Assembly (NCBI GenBank): GCA_003278925.1
Contig: QCCN01000001.1
Span: forward strand, 1 to 64,000
From: Prochlorococcus sp. AG-347-L17
GTDB lineage: Bacteria; Cyanobacteriota; Cyanobacteriia; PCC-6307; Cyanobiaceae
Direction: 5' to 3'
DNA length: 64,000 nucleotides
The notes below the pieces were generated by a model. The model ran no database searches, was not told the origin of the DNA, and saw nothing but the letters and a program-made list of their open reading frames with translations. The position numbers and the translations under genes are program-made. Each line of letters begins with the position of its first letter. Within the stretch, counting starts at the first letter, position 1. Positions 1-8,274 of the stretch are shown one piece after another.

Positions 1-474
1 ACAACATTTTTTACAGGCAATATTCTTTATCCTTTTCCTGTAGAAAAATTTCTCACCACAATTTTGACAAGTTCCTTTGTATTTTAATTCTCTCCTTTCA
101 ATAGGAAATGAGTGCTTCACAGAAATTTGAAAATTCTTCTCTTTCTCATTAATTTCATTCATCTTTTCTAAGAAATTTGGACCATGTATCTCATTTTTTT
201 TTAATATCATATCTACCCATGCATGAATCATTTCATGACATAAAGTACTGTTTATTTCACTAATAGATAATTTACTCAAAATAGGTTTCGATAAAATAAT
301 TTCAGAATCTATAAAACCATTAATACGTTTTCTTTTATAAAAACCAGCAGTAGTTTTTAATCTATTATCACTCCATCTAACTTTTACTAAAGGATGATTA
401 TTAACCGATAAAGAATTTTCAAAGTATTGGCTATTAAATCTATGAAATAAGGGTAAAAGAGGAATTACAGGCAT
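1..474 (-). CDS. SprT-like zinc metalloprotease, partial (C-terminal end beyond window)
   Basis: The reading frame starts with ATG at 474 and is still open at base 1, giving 158 visible residues. It carries the zinc-protease signature HEMIH (His80, Glu81, His84), preceded by a helix starting ISEINSTLC, as in the SprT/Spartan family. Near the visible end is a zinc-ribbon motif, CQNCG followed by CKKC (about residues 136-157), typical of bacterial SprT-like proteins. Family members are thought to be metal-dependent proteases or DNA-associated peptidases; the bacterial role is poorly defined. It is divergent from the next gene, with 85 bases between the starts that probably hold both promoters. 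The fold assignment is firm; the substrate is unknown. Confidence 0.8.
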   Translation of the reverse strand, partial: MPVIPLLPLFHRFNSQYFENSLSVNNHPLVKVRWSDNRLKTTAGFYKRKRINGFIDSEIILSKPILSKLSISEINSTLCHEMIHAWVDMILKKNEIHGPNFLEKMNEINEKEKNFQISVKHSFPIERRELKYKGTCQNCGEKFFYRKRIKNIACKKCC

Positions 475-559
475 TATGGATTAAAATTAGTATTATTTTG
501 ACAAAAAAAGCCATCAAAAACGATTTCTTTTCTTAAAGTAATAAAAAACTAAAATCAAC

Positions 560-979
560 ATGGATGCAACACTAGTTAAAGATATCGGAATTAAAGCATT
601 ATTAGTTGGCGGAGCTGTACTAGTTTCTTTTTGGACTTTTAATGCAGTCAAATTAGTTATAAGCGCCAGAGGAATTAATCCATTGGTAAGAAAGTTTTTC
701 GATCAAATAGCTGCTGGCAGAATTGATGCAGCTTATGGTTTGACTACAAAAACTTATAAAACTCATGTAAAACGACAAGACTTTCTTAAATTTTTAGCTA
801 GTTTAAACCTCAATAAGTACAGAAATTTAAAATCAGGAAGACCTAGAGTCCAAGAAGATCAAATCATAATAACTTTAAATTTAAAATCAGAAGACAAACA
901 AGATGAGCTCCCATTAGATTTTACTTTTGCAAAAACTGACAATGATTGGAAAATAGACAGAATAGCTAAAGTGAATTAA
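560..979 (+). CDS. Small membrane-anchored protein with NTF2-like (DUF4864-type) domain
   Basis: This 139-residue protein has one N-terminal hydrophobic segment (about residues 12-33) and then a soluble region that starts with an FFDQIAAGRIDAAYGL helix and ends in a strand containing WKIDRIAKV. That layout, a helix with an aspartate-alanine-tyrosine turn followed by beta strands, is typical of small NTF2-like domains that follow a membrane anchor. No catalytic residues stand out. It lies 9 bases upstream of the ligase gene on the same strand, so the two are probably co-transcribed. Function is unknown; the domain resemblance is judged by eye. Confidence 0.7.
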   Translation: MDATLVKDIGIKALLVGGAVLVSFWTFNAVKLVISARGINPLVRKFFDQIAAGRIDAAYGLTTKTYKTHVKRQDFLKFLASLNLNKYRNLKSGRPRVQEDQIIITLNLKSEDKQDELPLDFTFAKTDNDWKIDRIAKVN

Positions 980-988
980 TAATTTCTT

Positions 989-2317
989 GTGAGGCAAAAA
1001 GAATTGTTTAAAGAAGAAATAATACATCAATTAGAAATACACCCAAGTAGATTAGATAAAGAAAAAATCATCTCAGAAGCAATGGAAGAAGGTCTAGATG
1101 ATTTTTTTGAGGGTATACGTATGGCACTTGATCCATTAGTAACTTTTGGTGTAAAAATTGTCCCTGAGAAAGAGACTGAAAAAAGTCAAAATTTTTTATG
1201 GGAAGATTTTAGAAAATTAGCCAATAAGCTTATTCAAAGAGAACTTACTGGTCACGCTGCTCGCGATGCAATTCTTACGGCTATGGAATCTGCAACAAAA
1301 GAAGAGTGGAATGGATTTTATAGACGAGTTTTAATTAAAGATCTTAGATGTGGTGTATCTGAAAAAACAATCAACAAGATAGCAAAGAAATTTCCCAAAT
1401 ATTCTATTCCTATTTTTTCTTGTCCTTTAGCTCATGACAGTGCAAATCATGAAAAAAAAATGATAGGAAAAAAGCAAATTGAAATCAAATTAGATGGTGT
1501 ACGCGTCTTAACTATTATTAGACAAAATAAAGTAGAAATGTTTTCTCGTAATGGGAAACAATTTCATAATTTTGGTCATATTATCTCAGAAATAGAAAAC
1601 GCCTTAAAAGAAGACCCAGCATGTTATGACTTAGTACTCGATGGTGAAGTGATGAGCGCTAACTTTCAAGATTTAATGAAACAGGTACATAGAAAAGATG
1701 GCAAACAAACCAAAGACGCAGTTCTCCACCTATTTGACTTATGTCCCCTTGAAAACTTTCAAAAAGGGAGATGGAACACTAGTCAAACAAAAAGAAGTTT
1801 ATTAGTAAAAGAATGGGTAACAAAACATTCTATGCATCTAAAACATATACAAACACTTGAATGGGAAAATGTAGATCTCGACACTATTGAAGGACAAAAA
1901 AGATTTGTAGAGCTGAATAAATCTGCTGTGGAAGGTGGGTATGAGGGAGTAATGATTAAAGATCCTGATGCTATGTATGAATGTAAAAGAACACACAGTT
2001 GGTTAAAAGCAAAACCTTTCATTGAAGTCACTTTAAAAGTTGTATCGGTTGAGGAAGGTACAGGTCGCAACAAAGGTAGACTTGGAGCAATCCTGGTAGA
2101 AGGAGAAGATGATGGGTATGAATACAGTCTTAGTTGCGGAAGCGGATTTAGTGATATTCAACGTGAAGAATATTGGTCAAAACGTAATCATCTCGTTGGT
2201 CAACTTGTAGAGATCAGAGCTGATGCAAAAACCAAGTCAAAAGATGCAGTGGCTTTTAGTCTTAGGTTTCCTAGATTTAAATGCTTTAGAGGATTTAAAG
2301 ATGGAGAAAAAGTTTAA
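989..2317 (+). CDS. ATP-dependent DNA ligase, T4-phage-like
   Basis: The protein (442 residues from a GTG start) is a nucleotidyltransferase of the ATP-dependent DNA ligase family. The adenylated lysine lies in EIKLDG at Lys167, motif III is near DLVLDGEV, motif IV is EGVMIKD, and motif V is around SWLKAKP. An oligonucleotide-binding domain with GSGFSD follows. The N-terminal domain contains LTGHAARDAI and RRVLIKDLRCGVS, which correspond closely to LTGNAA and RRVMMRDLECGAS in T4 DNA ligase as I remember it. This differs from NAD-dependent LigA, which bacteria use for replication. It probably seals nicks in repair. It follows the small membrane gene by 9 bases. The GTG start is the first in-frame start after that gene. 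Family is certain; phage ancestry is inferred. Confidence 0.9.
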   Translation: MRQKELFKEEIIHQLEIHPSRLDKEKIISEAMEEGLDDFFEGIRMALDPLVTFGVKIVPEKETEKSQNFLWEDFRKLANKLIQRELTGHAARDAILTAMESATKEEWNGFYRRVLIKDLRCGVSEKTINKIAKKFPKYSIPIFSCPLAHDSANHEKKMIGKKQIEIKLDGVRVLTIIRQNKVEMFSRNGKQFHNFGHIISEIENALKEDPACYDLVLDGEVMSANFQDLMKQVHRKDGKQTKDAVLHLFDLCPLENFQKGRWNTSQTKRSLLVKEWVTKHSMHLKHIQTLEWENVDLDTIEGQKRFVELNKSAVEGGYEGVMIKDPDAMYECKRTHSWLKAKPFIEVTLKVVSVEEGTGRNKGRLGAILVEGEDDGYEYSLSCGSGFSDIQREEYWSKRNHLVGQLVEIRADAKTKSKDAVAFSLRFPRFKCFRGFKDGEKV

Positions 2318-2432
2318 ATTTTAAAATAATATTCAACAAAGTAGTCAAAGAAAAATGTGGTTTTTAAATAAAAAAAATAAAAATTTTGGCTATAAAATAT
2401 ATGAATAATTATCAGGACTTTTCGAGAGACTT

Positions 2433-2579
2433 ATGACGAAGAAAACAGTTTTCAACTTCATAAAAACACCTTGTGGACAGGCAAAATATATTGAATTAGA
2501 AGCCAATAAAACCTTACTAGGTAAATTAAGGCTTTTGTGGTTTATCTTAATTGCATCAATTAGAGATTGGAATATTTAA
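2433..2579 (+). CDS. Possible 48-residue small membrane-associated protein
   Basis: An ATG at 2433 opens a 48-codon frame ending at TAA 2577-2579. The product begins MTKKTVFNFIKTPCG and has a hydrophobic stretch LRLLWFILIASI near its C-terminus, so it could sit in a membrane. A good minus-10 candidate, TATAAAAT, lies at 2391-2398, which would give a short leader. There is no Shine-Dalgarno site, which is common here. It fills most of the 272-base gap between the ligase gene and the convergent TVP38 gene, ending 10 bases from the latter. I recognise no family. It could also be chance; protein conservation in relatives would decide. Confidence 0.42.
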   Translation: MTKKTVFNFIKTPCGQAKYIELEANKTLLGKLRLLWFILIASIRDWNI

Positions 2580-2589
2580 GAGTAAATTC

Positions 2590-3186
2590 TTAAGATTTTT
2601 CAAAATATTCTCTGGAGTATTTAGCTGAGAAATATACAACTAAAAAAGTTGAAATAATTCCAATAATAGTAATATATAAATTATTTGGTGATTGCACATT
2701 CTTTAACTCCTGAATACTTTTTGCCAAACTACCTATTGAGCAATAAAGAAAAGTTCCTGGAATTATTCCAAGAAGACCAAGAGCGAAATCTCTAAATTTA
2801 ACGTTATTCAAACCATAAAAATAATTAAGAATACTGAAGGGAAATATCGGAGATAATCTCGCTAAAAAAATTAATTTAAGTCCGCCTTTTTCTACTACTT
2901 TTTCCATGACACTTAATTTTGGATAACGGCTAAAAAAGGTTTTTAGCTTTTTTGCAAAAAAACTTTTTGATACAAAAAAAGCAACTGATGCTCCTATGGA
3001 AGCGGAAATGAAAACAATAATTGATCCTAAATATGAGCCATATAAAAAACCTGATAATAAAGATAACCAAGAGGCTGGAAGTATTAATAAAACAATTAAA
3101 ATATAAATACAAACAAACGAAAAGATCCCAAAACCAGTATTAAAAAAAAAAGACAAATTATAAATATTTTCAAGAAATATATTCAT
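2590..3186 (-). CDS. TVP38/TMEM64 (DedA/SNARE-associated) family membrane protein
   Basis: The protein has about 198 residues and several membrane segments. It carries the family core: PASWLSLLSGFLYG, then GSIIVFISASIGASVAFFVSK, then a second half with GLKLIFLARLSPIFPFSILNY and GIIPGTFLYCSIG. The FLARLSPIFPF motif is diagnostic of the VTT/SNARE-associated domain. Relatives are inner-membrane proteins linked to lipid scrambling or undecaprenyl-phosphate recycling; the substrate here is not evident. An in-frame TTG at 3192 would overlap the end of valS by four bases, but the ATG at 3186 is preferred. It follows valS on the same strand and is probably co-transcribed. Confidence 0.85.
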   Translation of the reverse strand: MNIFLENIYNLSFFFNTGFGIFSFVCIYILIVLLILPASWLSLLSGFLYGSYLGSIIVFISASIGASVAFFVSKSFFAKKLKTFFSRYPKLSVMEKVVEKGGLKLIFLARLSPIFPFSILNYFYGLNNVKFRDFALGLLGIIPGTFLYCSIGSLAKSIQELKNVQSPNNLYITIIGIISTFLVVYFSAKYSREYFEKS

Positions 3187-3188
3187 TC

Positions 3189-5945
3189 TCAATTCAAAAG
3201 TTCGAGTTTTTTAGTAATTCTTTCCTTTTGTACCGAACCCTCATTTAATTTAAATCTGCATTCTTCAACAATATCTTTTGGAGCCTTATCAACGAAATTT
3301 TTATTAGATAATCTCTTATTTAAATTTTCTAATTCAATAGTCACCTTTTTTAAATCCTTGGTTAACCTTTCCTTTAATGCATCTATATTTACAAAATCCT
3401 GAAAAGGTAAGTAAACCTCTAAATCACTAATTATCCCGGAAAAAGATTTAGCAAACTCTTTTTTATCAACAGCATTAGTTTTGAAAATAAATACTTCAGA
3501 AGATTTAGTTAAGGTTTGAATATCATCAACTAAAGTTTTTAAAAAATTAATCAATTCATCATTATCTGAAATTAAATATACAGGACCTTTTTCTGATGGC
3601 TTAAGACCTAACTCAGCTCTCAAATTTCTAATCAGCCTAATAATTTCAAAGAGTTGCTGAAAGGAATTATCAAGCTTATTATCAACAAATTTATTTTCGT
3701 GAATTGGCCATTTTTGAAGAGATAATAATGCATTATCTGGTTTTAGTTGCAGCACATGCCAAAGTTCCTCAGTAATGTGCGGCATAAAAGGATGAATCAT
3801 TACCAAAATATCATTGAGCACTTTTATTAAAACTTTTTCAGATATTTGTCTATTTTTTGTCTCTTTATTATTAAACCTTTGTTTAGCAAATTCTACATAC
3901 CAGTCACAAAAATCATTCCACGTAAATTCGTATAGAAGTTTCGCAGATTCTCCCAATTTATATTCTTTCAACAATGCAGCGACTTTTATATTTACCTGAT
4001 TCAATTTCGATAAAATCCACATATCACATAACTCTAAAGCAGTTTCATCACTCGCATTAATCGAATAATTATTATTAGAAGTTTTATTAATTAACACAAA
4101 TTTAGTTGCATTCCATAATTTATTCGCAAAATTTCTTGAAGCTTCAACAGTTGAAGACGTATCTTTTTTCCTATCAAAATCAAGCCGGATATCTTGTCCA
4201 GCGCCTGCAACTTCTCGAATTAAAGCGAATCGTAGAGCATCAGAACCATATTTATCAATTAATAGTATTGGATCAATACCATTACCTGAACTTTTACTCA
4301 TTTTTTTATTGTTTTCATCTCGAACTAAACCATGAATATAAACATCCTTAAAAGGAATCTTATTTGTAAAAATATTCCCCATCATTGTCATTCTTGCCAC
4401 CCAGAAAAAAATAATATCGAAACCAGTAACGAGAACACTATTTGGATACCATTTTTTAAAATCCGGATCATTTGTATTTGGCCAACCAAGGGTTGAGAAA
4501 GGCCATAAGCCACTTGAAAACCATGTATCCAAAACATCTTTATCACGAACCAATTTAATATTTAATCCAAACTTTTTTTTAGCTTCGATTAAGGCATCCT
4601 CTTCATTTCTTGCAACGATATATGGAGTATTTTGTTCTATTGAGTCTTGAGATTCATCTAAAACATACCAAGCTGGTATTTGGTGCCCCCACCACAATTG
4701 CCGACTGATACACCAATCATTAATATTCTCTAACCAATCCCTATAAACTTTCTCCCAGCGTTGAGGAATAAACGATGGTTTTTTAGAATCAATTTCATTA
4801 AGACATCCTTGTGATATATCATCCATTTTCAAAAACCATTGTGTTGACAATAAAGGTTCAATTGGCACCTTACCTCTATCAGAAAAAGGAACAGTATGTT
4901 TATAATCCTCTATCTTTGTCAAAAGGCCTAAGTTATCCAATTCTTTGATAATTTTCTTTCTAGCATCATATCTATCTAAATTTTGAAAAATACCTGCATT
5001 AATATTTAAAGTTCCATCTTTGTTCATTACATTAATCTGTTTTAAATTATGCCTTTTTCCTATTGCAAAATCATTTGGATCATGGGCTGGAGTAACCTTC
5101 ACACAACCCGTACCAAAATCTTTATCAACATGTGAATCAGCGATAATAGGTATTTCTCTATCAACGAAAGGAACTTTTACTTTGACACCAATAAATTCTT
5201 TATACCTATCATCATCAGGATTAACTGCCACAGCAGTATCACCCAAAAGAGTTTCTGGTCTTGTTGTTGCAACTTCTAAGTACTTATCTAAGTATTCACC
5301 ACTTTCAGAAATTAAAGGGTATTTAAAATGCCATAAATGACCATTTACTTCTTGCATTTCCACTTCAAGATCACTTACGGCAGATTGAGATTCAGGGCAC
5401 CAATTAACCAAATATTCGCCTCTATAAATTAAATTCTTTTTATAGAGAATATTAAAAGCCTCAATAACTGCTTCATTTAATTTTTTATCAAGAGTAAATC
5501 TTTCTCTAGTCCAGTCAACTGAATATCCTATCCTTTTTAATTGAGAAACTATTCTTCCACCACTTTGTTCTTTCCAGTTCCATGCTCTTTTAAGAAATTC
5601 ATCTCTTCCAATATCCTCGCTTGTTTTGCCTTCACTTTTTAATTGTTTTTCGAGAATAGTTTGAACAGCTATTGAAGCATGATCAGTTCCCGGTAAACAC
5701 AAAACATTCTTACCTAAAAGTCTTTGAAAACGTACCACAACATCTATCAAAGCCGTATTAAATGCATGCCCCATATGCAAAGATCCAGTTACATTTGGTG
5801 GTGGAATAACAACACAAAAAGGCTCCCCATCATCCTCTGGGTTAGGACTAAACGCTTTTAGACTTTCCCATTTTTCTTGCCACTTTTTCTCCACTTCAAA
5901 AGGTGAATAATTCTCTAAAGATAATTGATCATTCATCTCTGTCAT
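3189..5945 (-). CDS. valS: Valyl-tRNA synthetase
   Basis: This class I aminoacyl-tRNA synthetase charges tRNA-Val with valine in the cytoplasm. The HIGH-type motif is HMGH (residues 57-60, within GSLHMGHAFN), and KMSKS is at residues 548-552 (NNKKMSKSSGN). The editing domain contains TTRPETLLGDTAVAV. The protein ends with a lysine- and glutamate-rich coiled-coil arm after LEVYLPFQDFV, as in bacterial ValRS. Length is about 918 residues, close to the usual 870-950. Possible starts are TTG 5951, ATG 5945 and ATG 5936; the first ATG is used. A tRNA-Val gene lies about 450 bases upstream on the same strand. The leader contains a perfect 7-bp inverted repeat. Confidence 0.97.
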   Translation of the reverse strand: MTEMNDQLSLENYSPFEVEKKWQEKWESLKAFSPNPEDDGEPFCVVIPPPNVTGSLHMGHAFNTALIDVVVRFQRLLGKNVLCLPGTDHASIAVQTILEKQLKSEGKTSEDIGRDEFLKRAWNWKEQSGGRIVSQLKRIGYSVDWTRERFTLDKKLNEAVIEAFNILYKKNLIYRGEYLVNWCPESQSAVSDLEVEMQEVNGHLWHFKYPLISESGEYLDKYLEVATTRPETLLGDTAVAVNPDDDRYKEFIGVKVKVPFVDREIPIIADSHVDKDFGTGCVKVTPAHDPNDFAIGKRHNLKQINVMNKDGTLNINAGIFQNLDRYDARKKIIKELDNLGLLTKIEDYKHTVPFSDRGKVPIEPLLSTQWFLKMDDISQGCLNEIDSKKPSFIPQRWEKVYRDWLENINDWCISRQLWWGHQIPAWYVLDESQDSIEQNTPYIVARNEEDALIEAKKKFGLNIKLVRDKDVLDTWFSSGLWPFSTLGWPNTNDPDFKKWYPNSVLVTGFDIIFFWVARMTMMGNIFTNKIPFKDVYIHGLVRDENNKKMSKSSGNGIDPILLIDKYGSDALRFALIREVAGAGQDIRLDFDRKKDTSSTVEASRNFANKLWNATKFVLINKTSNNNYSINASDETALELCDMWILSKLNQVNIKVAALLKEYKLGESAKLLYEFTWNDFCDWYVEFAKQRFNNKETKNRQISEKVLIKVLNDILVMIHPFMPHITEELWHVLQLKPDNALLSLQKWPIHENKFVDNKLDNSFQQLFEIIRLIRNLRAELGLKPSEKGPVYLISDNDELINFLKTLVDDIQTLTKSSEVFIFKTNAVDKKEFAKSFSGIISDLEVYLPFQDFVNIDALKERLTKDLKKVTIELENLNKRLSNKNFVDKAPKDIVEECRFKLNEGSVQKERITKKLELLN

Positions 5946-5961
5946 ATGCAAATTTTATTTC

Positions 5962-5980
5962 AATAAACTTTTTGTTTATT
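5962..5980 (-). repeat. Perfect 7-bp inverted repeat in the valS leader
   Basis: AATAAAC (5962-5968) and GTTTATT (5974-5980) flank a five-base T loop, 17 bases upstream of the valS start. In the valS direction there is no U-run after the stem, so it is not a typical terminator. It may be a weak leader hairpin or chance in AT-rich DNA. Confidence 0.3.
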
Positions 5981-6042
5981 TTATCTTGAGAGAAGCCAAT
6001 TAATGAAAATAATATTAGTTTGCAAAAAAAGACATATTCATT

Positions 6043-6252
6043 CTACAAAAGTTTGAAACAAGAACCATAGGAACAACGTTTTACATTTTTTGGTGTTGAA
6101 TTAAGAAACACACCACCGCTCAAATTACCGTAATAATCTAATTTTAAATCTTTCAGAAAATTAAACTTTTTTACATCTGCATATAAAGTTACTCCTTTAG
6201 TTCTTGAAATAGGGGATCCATTAGATGTACCTGGCCTTAATTTAATATGCAT
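6043..6252 (-). CDS. Small conserved-looking hypothetical protein (69 residues)
   Basis: The frame runs from ATG 6252 to a stop at 6043. The product starts MHIKLRPGTSNGSPISRTKG, continues with short charged and aromatic segments (LYADVKKFNFLKDLKLDYYG), and ends KRCSYGSCFKLL with two cysteines four residues apart, which could bind metal or form a disulfide. It has no signal peptide or membrane segment. Codon choice resembles the neighbours, it is a full-length frame in its gap, and it is on the same strand as tRNA-Val upstream and valS downstream. I do not recognise a family. Confidence 0.6.
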   Translation of the reverse strand: MHIKLRPGTSNGSPISRTKGVTLYADVKKFNFLKDLKLDYYGNLSGGVFLNSTPKNVKRCSYGSCFKLL

Positions 6253-6290
6253 CCATCATTCGGAACAATTTTTATCCTCTAACAATAAAT

Positions 6291-6386
6291 CTACGTTTCT
6301 CCTGGAGAACCTCCAAAAGAAGCTTGCCTCGATAGTTCTGAAGCGGCGGTTATTTGACTGATTGAAAGATTGACGATCTCAGTCAT
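6291..6386 (-). other. 31-codon ORF or structured RNA immediately 3' of tRNA-Val
   Basis: Starting 14 bases after the tRNA, an ATG at 6386 opens a 31-codon frame ending at TAG 6291-6293. The product starts MTEIVNLSISQITAASELS and ends GGSPGET. The stretch is visibly richer in GC than the surrounding intergenic DNA. It also holds two inverted repeats on this strand: TGACTGA/TCAGTCA (6355-6361 with 6379-6385) and TGGAG/CTCCA around a three-base loop. It may be a microprotein, a small RNA processed from the tRNA transcript, or an overlap of both. No family recognised. Confidence 0.35.
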
Positions 6387-6400
6387 TAGAAAATAATAAA

Positions 6401-6472
<72 letters not shown>

Positions 6473-6570
6473 TCATAATAGATCATTCTAATAGATGAAG
6501 TTGAAAAATTAATACTAAGTATTTAAATATTTCATGATTGAGGCAAAATTTAATTAATAATATATATCCT

Positions 6571-7425
6571 ATGTCCTCAAACAATAGATATAAATTGGAA
6601 AACAATTCCGATTTAGAGACTATAAATAGTTTTAAAATCTTAATATCTAATATCAAAGCATTAAAAGATAAAACTTGGGGCTGCCCATGGCAGAAAATAC
6701 AGTCTCATATATCCTTGATCCCATTTTTGTATGAAGAAAGTAATGAATTTATAGATGCGATATATGAAAAAAATGCAGATAATATATGTGAGGAGTTAGG
6801 AGATCTTTTATTACAAGTAATGCTTCATGCTGAAATCGGTTACGAAGAAAAAGAATTTGCACTAAATGATGTTATAAAAAATCTAAACAAGAAAATTATT
6901 AATAGACATCCATATATTTTTAAAAAAAAAGAAAAAGTATCATTAAAAAAATCACAAGAGATTTGGGCAAATATAAAAAATTTAGAAAAAGAAGAACCTC
7001 ATATGAAATCTTCAATTAGTAGAAATTTAAATTTGAAAATTAAAAATTTACCGCCAACAATTGGAACAGATAAAATTACAAATGTTGTGAAAGAAAATGG
7101 TTTCAAGTGGGACAGTACTGATGAGATTTTTAAAAAGTTAGAAGAAGAAATTAATGAATTAAAGGAAGCAATTAAAAGTAAAAATGATTCAGAGATAAAA
7201 AATGAATTTGGGGATATTTACTTTACCCTTATTAATCTCTCAAACTTTTTAAAGATCAATCCTGAATCAGCTCTTCAAAAAACTAATATAAAATTTTTAG
7301 ACAGATTTTCAATCATCGAAGAGCATGCAGGAGATAATATTAAAAAACAAACTCCTAAAGACTTTCAAAGGCTTTGGCAAATAGCCAAACAAAAACTGGC
7401 GGGAAAAATTCCTAAAAGCAAATGA
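6571..7425 (+). CDS. mazG: Nucleoside triphosphate pyrophosphohydrolase MazG
   Basis: MazG hydrolyses canonical and non-canonical NTPs to monophosphates and pyrophosphate, cleaning the nucleotide pool. Two MazG domains are visible. The first has EESNEFIDAI and EELGDLLLQVMLHAEI with the magnesium-binding acidic residues. The second has EEEINELKEAI and NEFGDIYFTLINLSNFL. Length is 284 residues from ATG 6571 (E. coli about 263). An in-frame TTG at 6538 would add 11 residues without conserved character and is not chosen. It is the first gene of a ten-gene plus-strand run and overlaps speE by four bases (ATGA), indicating translational coupling. Confidence 0.94.
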   Translation: MSSNNRYKLENNSDLETINSFKILISNIKALKDKTWGCPWQKIQSHISLIPFLYEESNEFIDAIYEKNADNICEELGDLLLQVMLHAEIGYEEKEFALNDVIKNLNKKIINRHPYIFKKKEKVSLKKSQEIWANIKNLEKEEPHMKSSISRNLNLKIKNLPPTIGTDKITNVVKENGFKWDSTDEIFKKLEEEINELKEAIKSKNDSEIKNEFGDIYFTLINLSNFLKINPESALQKTNIKFLDRFSIIEEHAGDNIKKQTPKDFQRLWQIAKQKLAGKIPKSK

Positions 7426-8273
7426 CAGATATTACAACTTGGATAGATGAATATCATAAAGGCTCAAGATTCGGCCTAAATGGGAAGATTCTAATTAAAA
7501 AAACCTCAAAATATCAAGAAATTATTGTTATTGAAAATGAATATTATGGTAAAGCTTTAATGTTAGATGGTTGCTGGATGACATCATTAAAAGACGAGAA
7601 ATATTATCATGAGTGTCTTGTACATCCTGCATTAAGTAGCATTGACGAAAAATCTAATGTACTAATTATTGGCGGTGGTGACGGTGGTACTGTAAGAGAA
7701 TGTGTTAAATATTCTCAAATATCAAAAATTGATCTAGTAGAAATTGATGAGGAGGTAATAAAAATATCTAAAAAATTTCTAAATGAAATTGGAGGCGAAG
7801 CATGGAATGACAAAAGATTAGAAATACATGTTGATGATGGTGTTAAATGGGTAAAAAAAACAAGAGATAATTTTTACGACGTTATATTTATAGATTGTTC
7901 AGATCCCTCTGAATTTTCAAATTTATTATTTTCAGATTCTTTTTATAAAGAATGTAAAAGAATACTTACAAAAAGGGGGATATTAGCAACGCAAAGCGAA
8001 TCTCCTGAATCCTTCAAAAATATTCACATAAATATTTTGAAAGCACTAAAAAATATATTTAAATTTTCTGAAACTATGTATTCCTTTGTGCCTATATATC
8101 CAAGCGGGATTTGGAGTTGGACAATTGCTTCTTCAGAAGATCTAAATTTATCAAAGCAAAATTATGATGAAGTCGTAAAAATAGAAAAAGGATGTGAAAT
8201 TTGGAATTTAAATTTTCAAAATGCAGCATTCAAAATGATGCCAAATAAAATTGTAAAAGAACTAGATTCATAA
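7422..8273 (+). CDS. speE: Spermidine synthase (polyamine aminopropyltransferase)
   Basis: The enzyme transfers an aminopropyl group from decarboxylated S-adenosylmethionine to putrescine. The protein has 283 residues, the usual length. An N-terminal beta domain includes the LDGCWMTSLKDEKYYHE segment. The Rossmann-like methyltransferase fold follows, with the glycine loop VLIIGGGDGGTVRE, the acidic VEIDEEVIKIS strand, and the catalytic aspartate in VIFIDCSDPSE. It overlaps mazG by four bases and is followed after one base by speB, so polyamine genes are adjacent and probably co-translated. Confidence 0.95.
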   Translation: MTDITTWIDEYHKGSRFGLNGKILIKKTSKYQEIIVIENEYYGKALMLDGCWMTSLKDEKYYHECLVHPALSSIDEKSNVLIIGGGDGGTVRECVKYSQISKIDLVEIDEEVIKISKKFLNEIGGEAWNDKRLEIHVDDGVKWVKKTRDNFYDVIFIDCSDPSEFSNLLFSDSFYKECKRILTKRGILATQSESPESFKNIHINILKALKNIFKFSETMYSFVPIYPSGIWSWTIASSEDLNLSKQNYDEVVKIEKGCEIWNLNFQNAAFKMMPNKIVKELDS

Positions 8274-8274
8274 G

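Noticed and set aside
5946-6042. T-box or attenuator leader for valS
   Set aside because: Only a 7-bp stem, no T-box sequence and no terminator U-run; T-boxes are not a cyanobacterial feature.
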